Shown piece after piece: positions 7,265-14,010 of a stretch of DNA of 20,315 bases. The notes beneath the pieces were generated by a model. The model made no database searches, was not told where the DNA came from, and worked only from the letters and a program-made list of their open reading frames with translations. The DNA comes from Lachnospiraceae bacterium UBA7110 (GTDB taxonomy: Bacteria; Bacillota; Clostridia; Lachnospirales; Lachnospiraceae), in assembly GCA_002492295.1 (NCBI GenBank), contig DKYC01000036.1, forward strand, positions 1 through 20,315, written 5' to 3'. The position numbers and the translations under genes are program-made. The first letter of the stretch is position 1; each line of letters begins with the position of its first letter.

Positions 7265-7330
7265 GATTCCCCGGGTTTGCTGCTTGTGAGGATAAAAGCG
7301 GCAAACTCGGGGAATCGCATATTATGCGAT
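7265..7330. repeat. 21-bp stem-loop followed by a 17-bp palindrome
   Basis: Arms 7265-7285 and 7296-7316 pair over 21 positions with only two G-T wobbles around a 10-base loop. The last bases overlap palindrome ATCGCATA-T-TATGCGAT (7314-7330), which ends 7 bp before the -35 box of the blaI-like gene. No T-run follows on either strand, so it is not a standard terminator. It may be a dispersed palindromic repeat or a regulator site. Confidence 0.6.
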
Positions 7331-7336
7331 ATAGGA

Positions 7337-7365
7337 TTGACAATGGTATGACATGGCGTTATACT
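7337..7365 (+). promoter_or_regulatory. Promoter of the BlaI/M56 operon
   Basis: TTGACA (7337-7342), 17-bp spacer, TATACT (7360-7365). The heptamer GTTATAC occurs over the -10 box (7358-7364) and again at 7381-7387, 23 bp later, a possible operator pair for the BlaI-type repressor, though it is not the classical TACA/TGTA dyad. Confidence 0.75.
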
Positions 7366-7409
7366 AATAGACAACAAAATGTTATACGTTAAACAGGGAG
7401 GAAAATCGC

Positions 7410-7793
7410 ATGGTACAGCAAATATCGGATGCCGAACTTGAAATTATGAAAATCATTTGGAGCAATCCGCAGGAAGTGACATTGTTTCCGTATATCATGG
7501 ACGGTCTGGCGGCGAAAGGCAAGCCGTGTCAAAAAAATACGTTAATTGTACTTTTATCGCGCCTAATCAACAAAGGCTTTCTAAGCGCTAAGAAAAGCGG
7601 ACGCCGAAACGAATATACCGCCCTTGTTTTGGAAACGGAATACCAAACGGAGCAGACAAAAAATTTTCTCGGTAAAATCTATGAGGGAAACGCAAAGGGA
7701 CTGGTAACAAATTTGATTTCGGGAGACCTGCTGACAGACGAGGAATATGAGGACTTGAAAAAACTGTTGGAGAAAGGGCGGGAAAAGAGATGA
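7410..7793 (+). CDS. BlaI/MecI/CopY-family transcriptional repressor
   Basis: Winged-helix repressor of 127 residues, the usual size of the family. The N-terminus ISDAELEIMKIIW is the family hallmark, followed by the recognition helix region (KNTLIVLLSRLINKGFLS) and the wing (SGRRNEYTALV); the C-terminal helices (about 75-127) serve dimerisation. GGGAGG precedes the ATG by 8 nt. Its stop overlaps the next start (ATGA). Known: BlaI repressors are relieved by proteolysis triggered through a BlaR1/MecR1 M56 sensor. Here the partner lacks its protease, so the repressor may be uncoupled from that route. Confidence 0.9.
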   Translation: MVQQISDAELEIMKIIWSNPQEVTLFPYIMDGLAAKGKPCQKNTLIVLLSRLINKGFLSAKKSGRRNEYTALVLETEYQTEQTKNFLGKIYEGNAKGLVTNLISGDLLTDEEYEDLKKLLEKGREKR

Positions 7794-8947
7794 ACACCGT
7801 TTTGAAATTATTTTTGTCAATGTCCTTTTCTGGCGCATTGCTTATTTTGATACTGCTGATTGGAAAACAAATTTTGAAGGATAAAATCAGCAGGCAATGG
7901 CAGTATTATATTTGGCTGATTGTTATCCTGCGTCTGCTGCTTCCTTTTGGGGCGCAAATAAATCTGCTGGGGAAAACCTATCAGACAATCGACCGGACAA
8001 TAATCCAGACTTCGCCTGACGATTTGCAGGATATTCATGCACCTGTGATTGACGTGGACGTTGACCATCAAAATGGAAAGCAGCCGACAATCGTTCCGGC
8101 AGCCGAATATTCATTCCAAGATAGGATGACGCTGTTCCTAAATTATATTTGGCTGATTTGGCTGGCGGGTGTATTGGGTATTTCCTTTTTTTCGGTTCTT
8201 GCAGACTGCATGAGTGAGGAAGCTTTGAATCTTTGGCTGGACAGAGCGTTAGAGGACGAGGATTTTGCGTTTCAGTCGGTGGTGTTTCAAAAACTCGAAA
8301 TGTATGATGAATCGGATGAACTGGAGAAAGAATTGGAAAAAGAGCAACTGGCGCAATATCAAGCTGTAGGCGTCACGAAAAACGGGAAAAATTATTATTA
8401 CAAGGGACAGTTAGTCAATATTTTTCTCGACACACGACCAAATAAGTCTTTTTATACTTTGAACATGAATCCTGCAGGGATTGTAAATATCAGGATTCTT
8501 AGAGGGGAAGACGGGCAGATTACAGGTGTTGCTTATATGACAGAGACAGAAGCAGCCGAGTTGCTGGGCGATATGGGCGATGCGGAAGAGGAAGACGGCC
8601 GGACGCAAGGACAGGACATTACGATTCCTGTGGAGATTGACAGTGTAAAATCCGGGGAATACATTTATTTGGGGACATACAGCTTGAATGAGGACAATCG
8701 CGTATCCTATCATATTTCAGCAGAAACCGGTCAGCAGCTTATTGTCGGATTTATCAAACCGGGACAGGAACAAAAGCGGTCAAATACCTATTATAATACA
8801 GTCGGGACGACAGTTCAAAACGGAGTGTTGGAAATTGATTCTGATGATATTGTCTGGAGTGTAAAGTCCGGAGAATACAGGCTGTTCGTTCACGCCGAAG
8901 GCGGCGCCTTGACAGGTGTGACAGGGGAAGTTACAATTAGGAATTAA
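7790..8947 (+). CDS. BlaR1/M56-like sensor lacking the metalloprotease core
   Basis: A 385-residue open frame joining the two ends of an M56-family sensor. Residues 1-130 match the BlaR1-type N-terminus: TM1 (5-27), TM2 (39-54, with RLLLPFGAQINLLG) and TM3 (about 116-137). At about 130-133 it jumps to a helical segment (ISFFSVLADCMSEEALNLWL) and an external-type C-terminal domain with acidic, beta-rich sequence. The zinc protease domain with HEXXH, the fourth TM and part of the linker are missing; no HExxH is present anywhere. Normal relatives are far longer. The frame is uninterrupted, so an in-frame internal deletion is likely. It cannot cleave BlaI by the known mechanism; it may be an inert membrane protein or a decayed gene. 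Confidence 0.75.
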   Translation: MNTVLKLFLSMSFSGALLILILLIGKQILKDKISRQWQYYIWLIVILRLLLPFGAQINLLGKTYQTIDRTIIQTSPDDLQDIHAPVIDVDVDHQNGKQPTIVPAAEYSFQDRMTLFLNYIWLIWLAGVLGISFFSVLADCMSEEALNLWLDRALEDEDFAFQSVVFQKLEMYDESDELEKELEKEQLAQYQAVGVTKNGKNYYYKGQLVNIFLDTRPNKSFYTLNMNPAGIVNIRILRGEDGQITGVAYMTETEAAELLGDMGDAEEEDGRTQGQDITIPVEIDSVKSGEYIYLGTYSLNEDNRVSYHISAETGQQLIVGFIKPGQEQKRSNTYYNTVGTTVQNGVLEIDSDDIVWSVKSGEYRLFVHAEGGALTGVTGEVTIRN

Positions 8948-9427
8948 ATGAAAATTAGTAACCATTTAGTACAGGATTATATGATGCATTTTATTAACTT
9001 GTATTCAACAAACGCAATGAACAATTCCGATTCGTCAATGCGGATAGAAGAATTTGAGACAGAATTGGATAATGACGGAAGCACGGCGACATTGGTAAAG
9101 TATTTGGACAATGAAAACCGTTGCCTGCGCTATCGGGTTGAACTATACGGCGAAACGATGAATACGGTTATTAATTATTACTTATGCGAAAAGTTTGTCC
9201 TGATTAGCAAACAGAATAATTATTACAGCAGCCAGATATTGCAGGCAGGTTGGGATGATATTTTATATAGCGACACACAGCGATGGATTCTTTGGAATGA
9301 CAGCATATATACCTTTTCTGATAATGGCGAGGGTGATGTTCAATTAAAAGAAATTGATAAAGAACAGTTGGAGAAAGAAATTCCGATGATTGATGAAATT
9401 GAAGGCTGCGAACCGATTCAGGATTAA
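8948..9427 (+). CDS. Hypothetical protein, 159 aa
   Basis: The ATG follows the M56-like stop directly (TAAATG), with only a weak purine stretch (AGGAATTAA) before it, so translation may depend on coupling. The protein is acidic, rich in Asn, Asp and Tyr, with a helical N-terminus and a beta-rich middle (CLRYRVELYGETMNTVINYY), and has no signal peptide or membrane segment. No family recognised. Its place after blaI and the M56-like gene suggests one transcript. A later start or a truncated 5' end is possible. Confidence 0.6.
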   Translation: MKISNHLVQDYMMHFINLYSTNAMNNSDSSMRIEEFETELDNDGSTATLVKYLDNENRCLRYRVELYGETMNTVINYYLCEKFVLISKQNNYYSSQILQAGWDDILYSDTQRWILWNDSIYTFSDNGEGDVQLKEIDKEQLEKEIPMIDEIEGCEPIQD

Positions 9428-9489
9428 TCACTGATGTAACAGAAAATAACTTTTTCAGAATTTGATAAAGAACTTGGAAAGGAAGTGAA

Positions 9490-9534
9490 ATGCAAATGCA
9501 TTACGTTCGAGGTATTTACTCGGTGCAGTTATAA
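9490..9534 (+). CDS. Possible leader peptide, 14 codons
   Basis: The frame ATG 9490 to TAA 9532-9534 reads MQMHYVRGIYSVQL. AAGGA (9479-9483) lies 6 nt before the ATG. Its last codons (TCG GTG CAG) form the left arm of two alternative hairpins upstream of the methyltransferase gene. Known: short leader peptides of this kind control antibiotic-resistance methyltransferase genes by ribosome stalling. Caveat: another frame across the same bases also looks coding-like (TFSEFDKELGKEV), so this may be a chance ORF in decayed sequence. Confidence 0.35.
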   Translation: MQMHYVRGIYSVQL

Positions 9535-9596
9535 AAACTGATAACAGGTTGCACCGAGGTTCCTATTACCATGATGTTATCAGGAAACTGCGCCGA
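9519..9596 (+). promoter_or_regulatory. Alternative RNA hairpins in the methyltransferase leader
   Basis: Arm A CTCGGTGCA (9519-9527) pairs perfectly with C TGCACCGAG (9550-9558). Arm B CTGATAACA (9538-9546) pairs perfectly with D TGTTATCAG (9575-9583). A:C and B:D interleave, so they form an H-type pseudoknot or exclude each other. Arm A, extended to 9528, can also pair with E CTGCGCCGA (9588-9596, one wobble), enclosing B:D as one long hairpin. No T-run follows, which points to translational rather than transcriptional control. Confidence 0.5.
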
Positions 9597-9643
9597 ATCG
9601 TAGAAAAAATAAAAACGAAAATACGAAAAGGAGCGGTAAGAAT

Positions 9644-10441
9644 ATGGACAACAAAGAAATATTACAAAAAGAAAATTTACGAAAAGAAATATTGTTAAAC
9701 AAATGGCTGCATGAGGAACAAATTGCACACATTGACGGATGGGATTTTTCGCATATAAGAGGAAAATATGAGGAAGAGCATGATTTGCCGTGGAACTATC
9801 GGGAGATTGTCGAACATTATCTGCGTCCGGAGCTGAAGCTGCTTGACATGGATACAGGCGGCGGTGAATTTTTATTATCGCTGAATCACCCACACCAAAA
9901 TTTGGCAGCAACAGAAAATTATCCGCCGAATGTCGAGCGGTGCAAAGGAGAGCTGCTACCGTTAGGGATTGATTTTCGAAAGGCAGACTGCAACGCCGCT
10001 CTGCCATTTGACGACCAAAGCTTTGATATCGTGCTTAATCGGCATGGAAATTTTAATCCAAAGGAAATTGGGCGCGTATTAAAAAAAGGCGGAATCTTCA
10101 TTACCGAACAAGTCGGAGCCGAAAATGACAGGGAGCTCGTAGCGCTACTGCTGAACGAAATACCGGATCTCCCATTTCCGAACCAATATTTAAGGATAGC
10201 CAAAACAGCATTTGAAGATGCAGGATTTTCCATAATAGAGGCAGAAGAAGCATTTCGCTCGATAAAGTTTTGGGACGTTGGCGCACTTGTCTGGTTTGCT
10301 CGCATCATCGAGTGGGAATTTCCGGATTTTAATGTGAAGGATTGTTTAGATAATCTTTATCATGCTCAGGAAATACTGGAGCGCAAAGGCGTCATAGAAG
10401 GAAAGACCCACCGTTTTCTTTTGGTGGCTGAAAAAGCATAA
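9644..10441 (+). CDS. Class I SAM-dependent methyltransferase
   Basis: A 265-residue Rossmann-fold methyltransferase. Motif I is LLDMDTGGGEF (66-76). The acidic or motif II position is in AATENYPPN (88-96), motif III lies around FRKADCNAALPF (111-122), and FDIVLNRHG (127-135) and the post-motif RVLKKGGIFITEQV follow. A helical N-terminus (1-60) with KWLHEEQIAHIDGWDF resembles many uncharacterised Clostridia methyltransferases of about 250-270 aa. Substrate cannot be told. AAAAGGAG (9626-9633) lies 10 nt before the ATG. The unusual leader invites comparison with inducible resistance methylases, but the protein lacks the features of Erm enzymes as far as I can see. Confidence 0.85.
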   Translation: MDNKEILQKENLRKEILLNKWLHEEQIAHIDGWDFSHIRGKYEEEHDLPWNYREIVEHYLRPELKLLDMDTGGGEFLLSLNHPHQNLAATENYPPNVERCKGELLPLGIDFRKADCNAALPFDDQSFDIVLNRHGNFNPKEIGRVLKKGGIFITEQVGAENDRELVALLLNEIPDLPFPNQYLRIAKTAFEDAGFSIIEAEEAFRSIKFWDVGALVWFARIIEWEFPDFNVKDCLDNLYHAQEILERKGVIEGKTHRFLLVAEKA

Positions 10442-10502
10442 TTTATAGAGTGGCGGCAAATACAAAAAGAGACAGACATATAGGAAAAAGGATAGTCGTA
10501 TC

Positions 10503-10516
10503 ACTGGAATTTGTAC
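10503..10516 (+). repeat. Left copy of a 14-bp inverted repeat around the DUF4180 gene
   Basis: ACTGGAATTTGTAC. An exact reverse complement stands at 10919-10932. This copy begins 7 bp past the DUF4180 stop codon. No clear target-site duplication adjoins the pair. Confidence 0.8.
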
Positions 10517-10523
10517 GCTATAG

Positions 10524-10892
10524 TTATTGTGTTTCTGTCAATTTTTGTATTGCCGCTTCTTTGGTTGGCACAAAGAAGAAATCATTGCCATTATTTGATT
10601 CGTAAATAAAATCCTTTAATGGTTTGCTTGTATACTGTGTGTAATCTCCATAAATGGCAATCCTGACATGGTAATTGATAAACTTTTGAAGTATTTCGCC
10701 CGCCATGCCGCTGCTTAGAATAAAAAATTCCTCACAAACTGCCGATTTATTGATGACTATATTTGCCGCACCTGTTTCATATTTAACAGTCATAGCCAAA
10801 TCCAAAGCGGTCTGCGTATCAACAATCAGCTTTTCATCACTGGAAATAACTGCAATATCTGTTCCGTTTTCTTTCAAGTGTTCAATATTCAT
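10524..10892 (-). CDS. DUF4180 domain protein
   Basis: A 122-residue cytosolic protein. The start at 10892 is chosen because AGGAGG lies 6 nt upstream; an in-frame extension of 7 codons has none. The sequence alternates strands and helices (DIAVISSDEKLIVDTQTALD, then IVINKSAVCEEFFILSSGMAGEILQKF, then RIAIYGDY) and ends in FFFVPTKEAAIQKL, the pattern I associate with DUF4180, a domain of unknown function with a possible STAS-like fold. It stands alone with its own promoter and is framed by a 14-bp inverted repeat. Confidence 0.75.
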   Translation of the reverse strand: MNIEHLKENGTDIAVISSDEKLIVDTQTALDLAMTVKYETGAANIVINKSAVCEEFFILSSGMAGEILQKFINYHVRIAIYGDYTQYTSKPLKDFIYESNNGNDFFFVPTKEAAIQKLTETQ

Positions 10893-10918
10893 AATAATCC
10901 TCCTAAACCTCATTTGCA

Positions 10919-10932
10919 GTACAAATTCCAGT
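10919..10932 (-). repeat. Right copy of the 14-bp inverted repeat
   Basis: GTACAAATTCCAGT on plus, exact reverse complement of 10503-10516. It lies just downstream of the predicted transcription start (about 10935), so the DUF4180 mRNA would carry complementary 5' and 3' ends. Confidence 0.8.
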
Positions 10933-10941
10933 TAAGGATAC

Positions 10942-10970
10942 ATTCTACTGATAAAGCGATAAATTGTCAA
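10942..10970 (-). promoter_or_regulatory. Promoter of the DUF4180 gene
   Basis: Read on minus: TTGACA (10965-10970), 17-bp spacer, TAGAAT (10942-10947). Start of transcription expected near 10935. Confidence 0.7.
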
Positions 10971-11042
10971 GTATGTTATTCACTAATAGTTATCTTTTTG
11001 ATTTTTATGATAATGGTATTAGTATTGAAAGTTGGAATATAT

Positions 11043-11606
11043 CTACGTGTTTAACTCAGAAAACGGAATAAAGGCGTTTGGTTTGTCTGCTCGATTTGCA
11101 ATGAGCTTTTCCATCCAAATCACGCTGTACCATTTATTGAATTTATATCCGCACAAGTTATGCTTTCCGACAGTTGTGTAACCCATTCTTTTATGAAATA
11201 GAACACTTGCGTCCGTTAAATGTTCATCATTATCGCGCTCGGTAGTCGTAATACAGGCATATAAAATAAATACATTCTGCTTAACCAACCTGTTTTCTAA
11301 TTCTTGATAAAGTTGTTTCCCAATTCCCCTTTTATGCCATTTTTCGTGGAGATAGATGGATACCTCTGCGGAATGCCTGTATGCTGCCCTTGAATGAAAT
11401 GAGCTTGCATAGGCATATCCGATAATCTGCTCTTGTTCAACAGCAGCCAAATATGGATATTCCGCTAATGTATTTGTTATTCTCTGCCGAAAATCATCAA
11501 CACATGGTACATCATACTCAAATGTAATTGCTGTCTTTTCTACATAGGGTGCATAGATACTTTGAATTGATTTCGCATCCTCTACTGTTGCAACTCTAAT
11601 TTCCAT
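11043..11606 (-). CDS. GNAT acetyltransferase, phosphinothricin/methionine-sulfoximine type
   Basis: A 187-residue Gcn5-related acetyltransferase that transfers acetyl from acetyl-CoA to an amino group. Family marks are the N-terminus MEIRVATVEDAKSIQSIYAP, the EYDVP region (30-34), the motif A stretch VSIYLHEKWHKRGIGKQLY (82-100) with the R/G-x-G-x-G/A loop, and LFHKRMGYTTVGKHNLCGYK followed by W near residue 159, all typical of PAT/MnaT-like enzymes. Some members detoxify glutamine-synthetase inhibitors; substrate here is unproven. A ribosome site AGAGGA precedes the ATG, and the gene has its own promoter (11652-11680). Confidence 0.88.
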   Translation of the reverse strand: MEIRVATVEDAKSIQSIYAPYVEKTAITFEYDVPCVDDFRQRITNTLAEYPYLAAVEQEQIIGYAYASSFHSRAAYRHSAEVSIYLHEKWHKRGIGKQLYQELENRLVKQNVFILYACITTTERDNDEHLTDASVLFHKRMGYTTVGKHNLCGYKFNKWYSVIWMEKLIANRADKPNAFIPFSELNT

Positions 11607-11651
11607 AATACTTTATCCTCTCAAATTTCTATTTGCTGCTACAACACCGAA

Positions 11652-11680
11652 ATTATATCACACAACCGGTTGGGTCACAA
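11652..11680 (-). promoter_or_regulatory. Promoter of the GNAT gene
   Basis: Read on minus: TTGTGA (11675-11680), 17-bp spacer, TATAAT (11652-11657). The spacer contains palindrome CAACCGGTTG (11663-11672), a possible repressor site. Confidence 0.65.
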
Positions 11681-11795
11681 TGACAATCTCTTTTCCCTGT
11701 TTGAGCAATAGCTTCTTACATTTTTTATGAACTGGCTCTGTGCTTTTCCAACACATATAAGCTGACAGGATGTGGCTCTATTTTTTTAGAATATT

Positions 11796-11841
11796 GTTGA
11801 CAAATTCAACCAATTTACGTATAATCGTTGACAAATGAAAC
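11796..11841 (+). promoter_or_regulatory. Consensus promoter with repeated MarR-type dyad
   Basis: TTGACA (11797-11802), 17-bp spacer, TATAAT (11820-11825): a perfect consensus. GTTGA-CAAAT-TCAAC (11796-11810) is an inverted repeat covering the -35 box. A second, less symmetric copy, GTTGACAAATGAAAC (11827-11841), starts 31 bp later, just after the -10 box. Paired sites on either side of the core promoter fit autorepression by the MarR domain of the next gene. Confidence 0.75.
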
Positions 11842-11867
11842 TATATACAAATGGGAGGAATACGAAC

Positions 11868-12782
11868 ATGAAAAGAGATGATATTATTACAGAAATACGG
11901 GGTTTTAATCGGTTCTACACCAATATTTTAGGATTATTAGACCAATATATTATTGATTCCGGCTATTCCCTTACAGAAGCAAGGATTTTGTTTGAAATCA
12001 GTAAAACGGAAACCTGCACAGCAAACAAATTGTGTTCTGTTTTGGATATTGACCGAAGTTATATGAGCAAGATTATCAATAAGTTTGAAAAAGAACAGTT
12101 AATCAGCAGGAATACCTGCAACAGCGATAACCGAAATATTGAAATACATATGACTGAAAAAGGAAAAACAGTCTTTCACAATTTAGAAAATAATGCAAAT
12201 AAACAGATTGAAAATTTGATTTTCAACCTTGATACGGCGGATTGCGAAAAACTGATTGGCAGCATACGAACGATTAAAAAGTATTTTTCAAGAGCAACGA
12301 AAAATATTAACATTCGACCATATAAGGAAGAAGATGTATCATATGTCATAGACAGGCAGTTGTCGCTATATGAGTCAGAAAGGCACTTTACAACAGATGT
12401 ATGGAAAAAATATCTGACACAGGGCGTAATTGCGCTTGTTGAAAATTTTGACCCGCAAAAAGATTGTATGTTTATTTTGGAATGTGACCAAAACCCGGCA
12501 GGCTGTGTTGCAATCACCCATACAAAGGATAACGCAGCGCAGTTGAGATATTTCTTTTTAGAGCCGGAACTAAGGGGGCTAGGCGTTGGCACGGATTTAT
12601 TACATAAGGCATTGGATTTTTGCCGTGAGAAAAAATATTCCCATGTCTTTTTGTGGACTGTAAGCGCACAGGAAACCGCAAGGAAATTATATGAAAAAGC
12701 TGGTTTTGAAATAACAGAAACCAGTAAAAACGATAATTGGGGTATTCCTGTATTAGAGGAAAAATGGGAATTAGATTTATAA
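11868..12782 (+). CDS. MarR-family regulator fused to a GNAT acetyltransferase
   Basis: A 304-residue bifunctional protein. Residues 1-140 form a MarR winged helix: helices to about 48, recognition helix region NKLCSVLDIDRSYMSKIINKFEKEQLI (53-79), wing RNTCNSDNRNIEIHMTEKGK. Residues 147-304 are a GNAT domain with acetyl-CoA loop FFLEPELRGLGVGTDLLHKAL (229-249) and C-terminal AQETARKLYEKAGFEI. Start at 11868 is chosen for GGGAGGA 7 nt upstream; an ATG at 11835 has no ribosome site. This fusion is a known architecture. The GNAT part is intact, so it may acetylate a ligand that the MarR part senses; that is inference. Confidence 0.9.
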   Translation: MKRDDIITEIRGFNRFYTNILGLLDQYIIDSGYSLTEARILFEISKTETCTANKLCSVLDIDRSYMSKIINKFEKEQLISRNTCNSDNRNIEIHMTEKGKTVFHNLENNANKQIENLIFNLDTADCEKLIGSIRTIKKYFSRATKNINIRPYKEEDVSYVIDRQLSLYESERHFTTDVWKKYLTQGVIALVENFDPQKDCMFILECDQNPAGCVAITHTKDNAAQLRYFFLEPELRGLGVGTDLLHKALDFCREKKYSHVFLWTVSAQETARKLYEKAGFEITETSKNDNWGIPVLEEKWELDL

Positions 12783-12881
12783 TAGACATCTGATGTATTG
12801 CAATTTTACTCGCTATTGTTTAGCTGTCATACAAAATAATGTCATATTCAGCATTTCAGCTTCAGATATTGCAATGTTGTT

Positions 12882-12936
12882 TTAAGAAAATCTTAAGGTC
12901 AATGCAAAGGATTTCTTAAAAAAGTGGTGGTAAAAT
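12882..12936 (+). promoter_or_regulatory. Possible activator site and -10 box before the lipoprotein gene
   Basis: TTAAGA-AAA-TCTTAA (12882-12896) is a perfect dyad, and TCTTAA recurs at 12914-12919, 23 bp after the first copy. TAAAAT (12931-12936) is a likely -10 box with no good -35, as in promoters driven by response regulators that bind direct repeats about two turns apart. The rest of the gap 12783-13009 shows nothing clear. Confidence 0.35.
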
Positions 12937-13009
12937 GTATATGAAACCTATGAGTACATAAACCGCAAAACGAATAACAGGCGGAATAAACCGGAGGGGA
13001 GCCATAATT

Positions 13010-13951
13010 ATGAAAACAAAATTATATACGAAAGTAAATATACTATTATTGCTAAATGCTTTATTCCTCCTATCCGGCTGCGCTTTTCACGTAAACCATG
13101 AAACAGCGCTTTTAGAAAACAGCACAAAAGCAGCAGTTTCAGAGGCAGCATCTAAGACCGATACCGCGGAAAGTCTCAAAGCGCAAAACAGCTTTTCGCC
13201 TTTTATCAGCAATAGCACAGAGGAACAGTACAAGGTAAACGGCACGATTTATCTAAGCAGCAAAAGAACATTGACCATGCTGGAAGCAACAAACGACACG
13301 GAAATAACAATCAAGGGAAAACTGGAAAAAGTAGAGGGAGATATTCAGCTCTTATATAAGGATTCCGACGGAAAAATCACCGTTTTGGCAGACAGTCAAG
13401 AATCCACAGAAGAATCGGTTCCTATAGATACAATATTGCGTGCGAAGGCAGGCACAGGAGAAATATACTTTGCAGGTGTTTCCAGCATATACAAGTTCGA
13501 CCTAGCATTTGGACTTTCCGAAGCAGTCAGATACTATATGCATAATGACGATAGCACTGTGTCCGTGCCGCCGAATTTTGAGATTGAGATGGAAATGACA
13601 GAAAATTATGACGATACCCAGCCTTTTATCAACGAAAGACTGTTCTACGCCACAGATAATATTGACACTTTGGAATTTAATTTTGTGTTCCAAATGAGAG
13701 GGGAAAGCGGTCTTTTAGAAATAGCGGACAACAGTACAAATGAAGTGCTCTGGAGCAAAAGTTGGGACGGAACTGTCACAAACACGGCATTTGCTGCCCA
13801 ATTAAAAGACCTTCAAAAAGACAAAGAATATGTCATAAGATTTATTGGAACGGATATAAAATACGTAAATATATTCGCCGCATCGGAAAGCAGTTTCATC
13901 AAAGAGCGGACAAGACCATTAAATCAAACCACAGAAGAAAAGAATACATAA
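13010..13951 (+). CDS. Putative lipoprotein, 313 aa, unknown function
   Basis: Signal peptide 1-23 ends in lipobox LLSGC with C24 as the lipidated residue. A Ser/Ala/Thr/Glu-rich linker (about 30-65) leads to a beta-rich outer domain (70-300): repeated strand-turn patterns such as TMLEATNDTEITIKGKLEKV, IQLLYKDSDGKITVLAD and EVLWSKSWDGTVTNTAF suggest one or two beta-sandwich folds. No enzyme motif is seen. The ribosome site GGAGGGGAG is strong. The gene stands alone; the AraC-type gene converges on it from the other strand with a 59-bp gap. Confidence 0.8.
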   Translation: MKTKLYTKVNILLLLNALFLLSGCAFHVNHETALLENSTKAAVSEAASKTDTAESLKAQNSFSPFISNSTEEQYKVNGTIYLSSKRTLTMLEATNDTEITIKGKLEKVEGDIQLLYKDSDGKITVLADSQESTEESVPIDTILRAKAGTGEIYFAGVSSIYKFDLAFGLSEAVRYYMHNDDSTVSVPPNFEIEMEMTENYDDTQPFINERLFYATDNIDTLEFNFVFQMRGESGLLEIADNSTNEVLWSKSWDGTVTNTAFAAQLKDLQKDKEYVIRFIGTDIKYVNIFAASESSFIKERTRPLNQTTEEKNT

Positions 13952-14010
13952 AATGCGCTGCTTTGGGAGAAGGCATGAAAAAGCCTGCCCCCGCTCGCAA
14001 CATAATAACA

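Noticed and set aside
9516..10007. 163-codon minus-strand ORF across the methyltransferase start
   Set aside because: It lies opposite a clear methyltransferase with all motifs, has a low-complexity Phe/Ser/Tyr-rich sequence and no ribosome site.
10490..10940. GGATA on both outer sides of the DUF4180 inverted repeat as a target-site duplication
   Set aside because: The copies lie at unequal distances from the repeat ends (8 and 3 bp), so they are not a true flanking duplication.
13960..14008. Possible convergent terminator between the lipoprotein and AraC genes
   Set aside because: A short GGC/GCC hairpin (GGGAGAAGGC with GCCTGCCCC) is present but has no T-run on either strand.
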